A DNA stretch of 11,624 bases from GCA-2716065 sp036123135 (GTDB lineage Bacteria > Bacteroidota > Bacteroidia > Flavobacteriales_D > Parvicellaceae). The position numbers and the translations under genes are program-made. This document shows, one piece after another, positions 6,079-11,624 of this stretch (its first letter is position 1; each line of letters starts with the position of its first letter). The notes under the pieces are model-generated. The model searched no databases, was not told where the DNA came from, and was given only the letters and a program-made list of their open reading frames with translations. The stretch spans positions 1-11,624 of the forward strand of contig JAZADZ010000078.1 in NCBI GenBank assembly GCA_036123135.1, read 5' to 3'.

Positions 6079-7388
6079 AAATAGCGGTAGTTGGTAGTGG
6101 TTATGTTGGACTTGTTACAGGCACTTGTTTGGCAGAGACTGGAAATGATGTGATTTGTGTTGATGTTGACAAGGAAAAAGTAGATAAAATGAGAAATGGA
6201 GTAGTTCCAATATATGAACCACACCTAGATGTTTTATTTCAACGTAACATCAAGCAAAACAGATTAAAATTTACACTTAGTTTAGAGGAAGGATTAAAAG
6301 ATGCTTCGATTGTTTTTTTAGCACTTCCAACTCCTCCTGGTGAGGACGGTTCTGCGGATTTAAGTTATGTTTTGAGTGTCGCTGAAGAAATTGGAAAATT
6401 AATTTCCGATTATAAAGTAATAGTCGATAAAAGTACAGTTCCTGTGGGGACAGCTGAAAAAGTGAGAGATGTCATTTCAAAAAATTCCAAGGTCAATTTT
6501 GATGTTGTTTCCAATCCTGAATTTCTAAAAGAAGGCTTCGCAGTTGATGACTTTTTGAAGCCAGACCGAGTAGTAATTGGGACTTCTAGTGATAAAGCTA
6601 AAAGTCTTATGGGTCAGTTGTATAAGCCATTTGTTCGACAAGGCAATCCAATTATATTCATGGACGAAAAATCAGCAGAGCTTACTAAGTATGCTGCAAA
6701 TGCTTTTTTGGCAACTAAAATTACTTTTATGAATGAAATAGCCAATTACTGTGAGCTCATTGGAGCTGATGTTGATATGGTTCGAAAAGGGATTGGAACA
6801 GATTCAAGAATAGGAAAACGTTTTTTATTTCCTGGAATTGGTTTTGGAGGAAGTTGTTTTCCTAAAGACGTTTTGGCGTTATCAAATTCCGGAAAACAAG
6901 AAAATTATGATTTCAAAATAATCAACTCTGTACTAGAAGTTAATCACTTTCAAAAATTAAAATTAGTCGAAAAAGTCAAAAATTATTTTCGTAATGATTT
7001 AACTGGAAAGAAACTAGCATTATGGGGATTAGCTTTCAAGCCTGACACCGATGACATTAGAGAAGCTCCCGCTTTGTACATGATTGATGAATTAACAAAA
7101 TTAGGTGCCGATATCACTGCCTTTGACCCAGAGGCAATGGAAAACGTAAACAATCTTATAGGAAATAAAATTCGGTATGCATCGAATCAATATGATGCTC
7201 TTCGAGATGCTGATGCTCTTTTAATTGCAACTGAATGGTCTGTTTTTAGAAATCCTGATTTTTCTAAAATAGAAAGTATGTTGTCCCAGAAAGTTATATT
7301 TGATGGAAGAAATTTATTTGATTTAGATTTTATAACTGAAAAAGGATTTTATTATGAAAGCATTGGAAGAAAAATTATTGTTGAATAA
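6075..7388 (+). CDS. ugd: UDP-glucose 6-dehydrogenase
   Basis: This cytosolic enzyme oxidises UDP-glucose to UDP-glucuronate with two NAD+. The 437 residues show the N-terminal Rossmann motif VGSGYVGLVTGTCLAE (6-21), YEPHLDVL (47-54), STVPVGTAEKV (120-130), the NPEFLKEG loop (147-154), Lys205 and Asn209 in the central domain, the catalytic Cys261 in GFGGSCFPKD, and the C-terminal UDP-binding domain with LWGLAFKPDTDDIREAP. The GLVTG and GFGGSCFPKD forms are those of UDP-glucose dehydrogenases, unlike the GLP / GGHCIGVDPYY form of the second dehydrogenase at 9957. The start overlaps the preceding stop by ATGA, and the stop overlaps the next ATG by one base. Its product is the substrate of the decarboxylase encoded next, so the pair forms a UDP-xylose unit. 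Confidence 0.93.
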   Translation: MKIAVVGSGYVGLVTGTCLAETGNDVICVDVDKEKVDKMRNGVVPIYEPHLDVLFQRNIKQNRLKFTLSLEEGLKDASIVFLALPTPPGEDGSADLSYVLSVAEEIGKLISDYKVIVDKSTVPVGTAEKVRDVISKNSKVNFDVVSNPEFLKEGFAVDDFLKPDRVVIGTSSDKAKSLMGQLYKPFVRQGNPIIFMDEKSAELTKYAANAFLATKITFMNEIANYCELIGADVDMVRKGIGTDSRIGKRFLFPGIGFGGSCFPKDVLALSNSGKQENYDFKIINSVLEVNHFQKLKLVEKVKNYFRNDLTGKKLALWGLAFKPDTDDIREAPALYMIDELTKLGADITAFDPEAMENVNNLIGNKIRYASNQYDALRDADALLIATEWSVFRNPDFSKIESMLSQKVIFDGRNLFDLDFITEKGFYYESIGRKIIVE

Positions 7389-8377
7389 TGCATGAAAGTG
7401 TTTTAATAACTGGTGCTGCAGGCTTTTTGGGTTCTCATCTTTGTGATCGTTTTATTAAAGATGGATTTATGGTTTATGCAATGGATAACCTTATTACAGG
7501 TTCCTTATCCAACCTGAAGCATTTATCAAATAATAAGCACTTTAAATTTATTCACCACGATGTAGCAGAACATATTTCATTTGATGATGATCTTGATTAT
7601 ATTCTTCATTTTGCTTCTCCAGCAAGTCCCATAGATTATTTAAAAATACCAATTCAGACTCTAAAGGTAAGCTCGCTTGGTACACACAATCTATTGGGTT
7701 TGGCAAAAGCAAAGAAAGCAAGGATTTTGGTTGCCTCTACAAGCGAAGTATATGGAGACCCGCTTGTTCATCCTCAAAATGAGGATTACTATGGAAATGT
7801 GAACCCTATTGGTCCAAGAGGCGTTTATGATGAAGCAAAACGATTTCAAGAATCTTTGACCTTAGCTTATCACCGTTTTCACAAAATTGAAACTAGAATT
7901 GTTCGTATTTTTAATACGTATGGTCCTAGAATGCGATTAAATGATGGTAGAGTGTTGCCAGCATTTATTGGCCAGGCTTTGAGATCTGAAGATTTGACTA
8001 TTTTTGGAAATGGTTCACAAACCAGATCTTTTTGTTATGTTGATGATTTGGTAGAAGGTATTGTTAAATTACTATTTAGTGATGAAACTCTTCCTGTTAA
8101 CATTGGTAATCCTGATGAGATATCTATAGCAGATTTTGCTAAGGAAATAATAAAACTTACTGGGTCTAAACAAAAAGTAGTGTACAGACCACTTCCTGAG
8201 AATGATCCATTAAAGAGACGTCCTGATATTTCCAAAGCCAAAAGAATTCTTAACTGGTCTCCTAAAATTTCGAGATCTGAAGGGTTAGAATTAACCTATG
8301 ATTATTTTAAGGCTCTTTCAAAAGTGCAATTGTTTGAAAAAGAGCACAATAATTTTAAAAATTATATTAAAATGTAA
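7388..8377 (+). CDS. uxs: UDP-glucuronate decarboxylase (UDP-xylose synthase)
   Basis: This extended short-chain dehydrogenase (329 residues) converts UDP-glucuronate to UDP-xylose through a bound 4-keto intermediate and NAD+. The Rossmann motif GAAGFLG is at 9-15, HFASPASPIDYLKIPIQTLK at 74-93, ASTSEVYGDPLVHPQ at 116-130 with Glu120, and the catalytic pair Tyr147/Lys151 in GVYDEAKR. RIFNTYGPRM and QTRSFCYVDDL are hallmarks that set UDP-xylose synthases apart from UDP-glucose epimerases and RmlB. Unlike the animal enzyme there is no N-terminal membrane anchor, so it is cytosolic. It begins one base inside the ugd stop (TAATG), consistent with supply of substrate by Ugd. The last 20-odd residues are Lys/Asn-rich and look like a tail beyond the fold. 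Confidence 0.9.
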   Translation: MHESVLITGAAGFLGSHLCDRFIKDGFMVYAMDNLITGSLSNLKHLSNNKHFKFIHHDVAEHISFDDDLDYILHFASPASPIDYLKIPIQTLKVSSLGTHNLLGLAKAKKARILVASTSEVYGDPLVHPQNEDYYGNVNPIGPRGVYDEAKRFQESLTLAYHRFHKIETRIVRIFNTYGPRMRLNDGRVLPAFIGQALRSEDLTIFGNGSQTRSFCYVDDLVEGIVKLLFSDETLPVNIGNPDEISIADFAKEIIKLTGSKQKVVYRPLPENDPLKRRPDISKAKRILNWSPKISRSEGLELTYDYFKALSKVQLFEKEHNNFKNYIKM

Positions 8378-8378
8378 A

Positions 8379-8948
8379 ATGGGCTATTTTTCTCACCATA
8401 CAGCAGTAATAGATGATGGATGTCAAATTGGAAATGACGTAAAAATATGGCATTTTAGTCATGTCATGAGTGATAGTATCATTGGAGATAGGTGTAATAT
8501 TGGTCAAAATGTTGTGGTGTCTCCAAATGTTGTGCTTGGTCAAAATGTAAAAGTTCAAAATAATGTATCCATTTACTCAGGCGTCATTTGTGAAGACGAT
8601 GTTTTTTTAGGTCCCTCGATGGTTTTTACTAATATAATTAACCCAAGAAGTGCAGTCGTTAGAAGAAACAGTTACGTGTCAACTTTGGTTGAAAATGGGG
8701 CTTCTGTTGGTGCAAATGCTACCATAATATGTGGTAATAGAATTGGTAAATTTGCACTCATTGGAGCTGGTACAGTTGTAACTAAATCTGTCAAGCCTTA
8801 CGCTCTAATTGTTGGAAATCCTGGAAAACAAATCGGATGGGTTAGCGAGTTTGGACATCGATTGAATTTTAAAAATGGAACAGCGATTTGTGAAGAATCA
8901 AATCAAAAATACCAACTTTTTGATGACCATGTAAAAAAGATTTTATGA
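8379..8948 (+). CDS. wbpD: UDP-2-acetamido-3-amino-glucuronate N-acetyltransferase, WbpD/WlbB type
   Basis: This 189-residue acetyltransferase acetylates the 3-amino group of UDP-GlcNAc(3NH2)A with acetyl-CoA. Hexapeptide repeats of a left-handed beta-helix run from about residue 8 to 75 (VIDDGCQIGNDVKIWHF, SIIGDRCNIGQNVVV, VVLGQNVKVQNNV, GVICEDDVFLG) and again at 107-137. Between them comes the loop FTNIINPRSAVVRR, highly typical of WbpD/WlbB. The end IVGNPGKQIGWVSEFG (144-159) is also typical. The ATG at 8379, one base after the uxs stop, is chosen. An in-frame upstream ATG at 8298 would add 27 residues that are only an out-of-frame reading of uxs and not helix-like. The stop overlaps the next start by ATGA, joining it to the oxidase of the same pathway. 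Confidence 0.9.
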   Translation: MGYFSHHTAVIDDGCQIGNDVKIWHFSHVMSDSIIGDRCNIGQNVVVSPNVVLGQNVKVQNNVSIYSGVICEDDVFLGPSMVFTNIINPRSAVVRRNSYVSTLVENGASVGANATIICGNRIGKFALIGAGTVVTKSVKPYALIVGNPGKQIGWVSEFGHRLNFKNGTAICEESNQKYQLFDDHVKKIL

Positions 8949-9976
8949 AAGAGGATAAAATTAAGTTTGCTGTAGTTGGAGCAGGTCACATTGGTAAAAG
9001 ACATGCTGAAATGATTTCAAGAAACGAGGAGTCTGAACTTGTTGCATTCTGTGATGTAAAGCGTGAGGAGGATTTAAATATCAGTCATTTTAATGTCCCT
9101 TTGTACAGTTCTGTTGAGCATTTGTTGGACAACCACCCCGATGTTGATGTAGTAAATATTTGTACACCAAATGGATTACATTCAAAGCAAGCGATTAGTG
9201 CTATTGATCAAAATAAACACGTTGTCGTTGAAAAACCCATCGGTCTTTCCAAAAATAAGTGTGAAAAAGTAATTTTTAAGGCCCTTGAAAAACACAAGCA
9301 TGTTTTTGCTGTGATGCAGAATCGTTATTCTCCACCAAGTATTTGGCTGAAAGAAATAGTTTCTAATAGTATAATTGGTGATATTTATATGGTCCAAGTT
9401 AATTGCTATTGGAATAGAGATGATAGGTACTATAAAAAAGGAGGCTGGAAAGGAACTCAAGACCTAGATGGAGGAACACTATTCACTCAGTTTTCTCATT
9501 TTATTGACATCATGTATTGGCTTTTTGGAGATGTAGAAAATATTCAAGCAAAGTTTAATGATTTTACGCATCAAGATAGTACTGACTTTGAAGACTCAGG
9601 ATTCGTTAGCTTTGATTTTGCTGATGGAGGAATGGGATCAATAAACTACTCTACAGCTGTTTGGGGCTCAAACCTTGAAAGCAGTATTACAATTGTTGGA
9701 AGTAATGGTAGTGTTAAAGTTGGTGGACAGTACATGAATGAGGTGGAATATTGTAATATTGAAAATTATGTTATGCCTGATTTAGCTCCGTCCAATCCAC
9801 CTAATGATTACGGTGAATATAAGGGCAGTGCTGCAAATCACCATTTTATCATTGAAAATGTTGTTGATACGTTGAAAGGAAGAACTTCAGCTACTACAAA
9901 TGCTCTTGAGGGGTTAAAGGTGGTTGAAATCATTGAAAGAATTTATAATTTAAGAGATGGAAGAAAAAATTTATAA
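8945..9976 (+). CDS. wlbA: UDP-GlcNAcA 3-oxidase, WbpB/WlbA type (Gfo/Idh/MocA family)
   Basis: This NAD-dependent oxidoreductase (343 residues) probably oxidises C3 of UDP-N-acetyl-glucosaminuronate, making the keto-sugar used by the WbpE-type aminotransferase. The N-terminal Rossmann motif VVGAGHIGKRHAEM is at 10-23. VVVEKPIGLSK (93-103) carries Lys97, the family's conserved catalytic-site lysine. The C-terminal domain has GGWKGTQDLDGGTLFTQ and His185/Asp188 in SHFIDIMYW. The tail YGEYKGSAANHHFIIENVVDTLKG (289-312) is distinctive for WlbA rather than general MocA enzymes. In characterised relatives the NADH may be reoxidised with 2-oxoglutarate formed by WbpE; which mode applies here is not readable. 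It overlaps wbpD by four bases and the next gene by 20. Confidence 0.88.
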   Translation: MKEDKIKFAVVGAGHIGKRHAEMISRNEESELVAFCDVKREEDLNISHFNVPLYSSVEHLLDNHPDVDVVNICTPNGLHSKQAISAIDQNKHVVVEKPIGLSKNKCEKVIFKALEKHKHVFAVMQNRYSPPSIWLKEIVSNSIIGDIYMVQVNCYWNRDDRYYKKGGWKGTQDLDGGTLFTQFSHFIDIMYWLFGDVENIQAKFNDFTHQDSTDFEDSGFVSFDFADGGMGSINYSTAVWGSNLESSITIVGSNGSVKVGGQYMNEVEYCNIENYVMPDLAPSNPPNDYGEYKGSAANHHFIIENVVDTLKGRTSATTNALEGLKVVEIIERIYNLRDGRKNL

Positions 9977-11258
9977 TCGATTAGTAAATAAAGAGGCTAA
10001 ACTTGCTGTTATTGGTCTTGGATATGTTGGATTACCAATTGCATTAGAATTTGCCAAGAAAATAAAAGTTATTGGTTTTGATATAAATGCAGATCGTATA
10101 AATTTAATGAGAAAAAAAATCGATCCTAGCAACGAACTTGTAGCTAGTGATTTTGAAAACTGCGATATAGTTTTCACACATAAGTTGGAAGATTTGAAAG
10201 ATGTTCGATTTTTCATTGTTGCTGTTCCAACACCCATAGATGCGAGCAAAAAACCAAATATTAAACCACTTCTTGGGGCAACTCAAACTGTGGCTAAAGT
10301 GCTCAAAAAAGGAGACTATGTAGTGTATGAGTCTACTGTCTATCCAGGATGTACTGAAGAGGATTGCATACCCATATTGGAAGAAATAAGTGGATTGACT
10401 TTCATTACTGATTTTAAAGTAGGTTATTCTCCAGAACGTATAAATCCTGGAGACAAAGACCATACACTTTCTAATATTATTAAGGTTTCCTCAGGATGTG
10501 ATTCACCCTCTGCTGAACAAATAGCTAAGACTTATGAGTTGGTGGTAGCTGCTGGTGTTCACAGAGCGCCATCCATAAAAGTGGCAGAAGCAGCAAAAAT
10601 TATTGAGAATACTCAACGTGACTTAAACATTGCCCTTATCAATGAACTTTCTATCATTTTTGGAAAGATGAACATCAATACCTATGATGTTTTGGAAGCA
10701 GCTGGGACCAAATGGAATTTTTTAAACTTCAAACCAGGTCTAGTTGGTGGTCATTGCATTGGAGTTGATCCATATTATTTAACGCATAAGGCAAAACAAT
10801 TGGGTTACCATGCTAAAATCATCAATTCTGGTAGAGCAGTTAACGATTCAATGGGTGCTTATGTTGGAAGTAAAACAGTGAAAAAGATTTTGGCAACTGG
10901 AAAAAGTCTAATAGATGCAAGAGTTTTGATAATGGGTGCTACCTTTAAAGAAGATGTCTCAGATATAAGAAATTCTAAGGTTGTAGATGTGATTAATGAA
11001 ATTAAGTCATTTTCTTGCCGCGTAGATGTGGTTGATCCACATGCCGATTCCGATGAATTGCAAAAAGAATATGGCTTTGAATTGGCAACAGCTATAAATG
11101 CACCTTACGATGCTGTTATTGTTGCAGTAAATCATAAAGATTATTTGCCTTTAGACGAAAAATATTTTGACTCTATTCTTTCTGATGAGGGCGTTTTGGT
11201 TGATATTAAGGGCATTTACAAGGACACAAATTTTGATCTTGACTATTGGACACTTTAA
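9957..11258 (+). CDS. tviB: UDP-N-acetylhexosamine 6-dehydrogenase, TviB/WbpO type
   Basis: This enzyme of 433 residues oxidises C6 of UDP-GlcNAc or UDP-GalNAc to the uronate, using two NAD+. The Rossmann motif is VIGLGYVGLP (18-27). Also present are VAVPTPIDASKKP (88-100), YESTVYPGCTEEDC (124-137), YSPERINPGDKDH (157-169), Lys214/Asn218 in AAKIIENTQRDLNIALINEL, and catalytic Cys267 in LVGGHCIGVDPYYLTHKA. The GGHCIGVDPYYLTHKA form and the Ser-Asn-Glu-Leu region near 58-61 place it with WbpO/TviB rather than with WbpA or Ugd. In this locus its product should feed WlbA. Members of this group differ in preference for UDP-GlcNAc and UDP-GalNAc, so the sugar is uncertain. The ATG at 9957 lies inside wlbA (20-base overlap); no ATG nearer the Rossmann fold exists. 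Confidence 0.9.
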   Translation: MEEKIYNRLVNKEAKLAVIGLGYVGLPIALEFAKKIKVIGFDINADRINLMRKKIDPSNELVASDFENCDIVFTHKLEDLKDVRFFIVAVPTPIDASKKPNIKPLLGATQTVAKVLKKGDYVVYESTVYPGCTEEDCIPILEEISGLTFITDFKVGYSPERINPGDKDHTLSNIIKVSSGCDSPSAEQIAKTYELVVAAGVHRAPSIKVAEAAKIIENTQRDLNIALINELSIIFGKMNINTYDVLEAAGTKWNFLNFKPGLVGGHCIGVDPYYLTHKAKQLGYHAKIINSGRAVNDSMGAYVGSKTVKKILATGKSLIDARVLIMGATFKEDVSDIRNSKVVDVINEIKSFSCRVDVVDPHADSDELQKEYGFELATAINAPYDAVIVAVNHKDYLPLDEKYFDSILSDEGVLVDIKGIYKDTNFDLDYWTL

Positions 11259-11266
11259 TCAAAAAC

Positions 11267-11624
11267 ATGAAAAAGATTTTAGTTACTGGGGGATGTGGAT
11301 TTATTGGCTCTCACGTAGTACGATTACTTGTAAACAAATACGTAGATTACCAAATCTTTAACTTGGATAAACTTACCTATGCTGGAAATCCTGAAAACTT
11401 GTCTGATATTGAAAACAAGTCTAACTATGTTTTCATACAAATGGATATCACCAATGAGAAGAAGATTTTAAAGTTATTTCAAGAACACAAATTTGATAGC
11501 GTTATACATTTGGCAGCAGAATCTCATGTTGACCGTTCAATTACAAATCCAAATGATTTTATTTATACCAATGTAGTTGGCACTCTAAATCTTTTAAATG
11601 CTGCAAAGTCAGTTTGGTCAGAGT
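11267..11624 (+). CDS. rmlB: dTDP-glucose 4,6-dehydratase (RmlB), N-terminal part, runs off window
   Basis: RmlB turns dTDP-glucose into dTDP-4-keto-6-deoxyglucose, the branch point to dTDP-rhamnose and other 6-deoxyhexoses. About 119 codons are visible from the ATG at 11267, eight bases after the preceding stop. The Rossmann motif VTGGCGFIGSHVVR (6-19) is followed by NLDKLTYAGNPENLSDIE, a phrase specific to RmlB, then FIQMDITNE and VIHLAAESHVDRSITNPNDFIYTNVVGTLNLL, all expected positions of the family. The catalytic YxxxK lies beyond the window edge. It probably belongs to the same operon. Whether rmlA, rmlC and rmlD follow cannot be seen. Confidence 0.93.
   Translation, partial: MKKILVTGGCGFIGSHVVRLLVNKYVDYQIFNLDKLTYAGNPENLSDIENKSNYVFIQMDITNEKKILKLFQEHKFDSVIHLAAESHVDRSITNPNDFIYTNVVGTLNLLNAAKSVWSE

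Noticed and set aside
8298..8378. Upstream in-frame ATG extending the wbpD-type acetyltransferase by 27 residues
   Set aside because: The extension overlaps the end of uxs and reads as a low-complexity Ile/Leu/Lys string with no match to the family; the ATG at 8379 directly after the uxs stop gives the normal N-terminus.
10104..10463. 119-codon open frame on the minus strand inside the UDP-HexNAc dehydrogenase gene
   Set aside because: It lies wholly inside a gene with intact family motifs, has a Phe/Ser/Tyr-rich composition typical of antisense shadow frames, and shows no recognisable domain.
11167..11361. 64-codon plus-strand frame spanning the end of the dehydrogenase and start of rmlB
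   Set aside because: It is out of frame with two well-supported genes and has no features of its own.
4939..11624. Horizontal transfer of the polysaccharide locus shown by composition
   Set aside because: Base and codon use look alike on both sides of 4939 by eye, and no mobile element, tRNA or direct repeat marks a boundary, so transfer is not supported from this window.

Overview
The window looks like a chromosomal segment of a low-GC Bacteroidota bacterium, most likely in or near the Flavobacteriales. The signs are strong A/T richness, a lack of obvious Shine-Dalgarno sites, TAnnTTTG-like promoter boxes, and versions of Lgt, WaaA and the Wbp/Wlb enzymes that resemble those of that phylum. 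It is almost completely coding. The only sizeable non-coding stretch is the ~120-bp divergent region at about 4819-4938. No RNA genes, insertion sequences, CRISPR arrays or phage genes were seen.

Region 1 (1-2853, + strand) is a tightly overlapping operon: the 3' end of lgt (lipoprotein diacylglyceryl transferase), a LolD/MacB-type ABC ATPase, its FtsX/MacB-fold permease with a striking His-rich periplasmic tract, and a small exported DUF3299-like protein with a CxxC pair. The ABC pair plus the DUF3299-like protein resembles the zinc-linked Zrg-type systems of gamma-proteobacteria. A role in metal handling is an inference.

Region 2 (2854-4818, - strand) is a two-gene envelope operon: a predicted outer-membrane beta-barrel protein of unknown function, then waaA (Kdo transferase). 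It abuts region 1 with back-to-back stop codons and no spacer.

Region 3 (4939 to the end, + strand) is the start of a surface-polysaccharide locus transcribed away from region 2: a wbpE-type aminotransferase, ugd, a UDP-glucuronate decarboxylase (uxs), a wbpD-type acetyltransferase, a wbpB/wlbA-type oxidase, a TviB/WbpO-type UDP-HexNAc dehydrogenase and the start of rmlB. These genes encode two interleaved nucleotide-sugar pathways. Ugd plus Uxs gives UDP-glucuronate and then UDP-xylose. The TviB-type dehydrogenase plus WbpB, WbpE and WbpD gives a UDP-2,3-diacetamido-2,3-dideoxy-hexuronate. RmlB opens a dTDP-6-deoxyhexose branch that continues past the window edge. No glycosyltransferase, flippase, polymerase or WbpI-type 2-epimerase lies in the window; these would be expected further downstream or elsewhere.

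The least ordinary part is the lgt-linked ABC transporter with its His tract and CxxC partner. The polysaccharide genes are individually well-known families in an interesting order.
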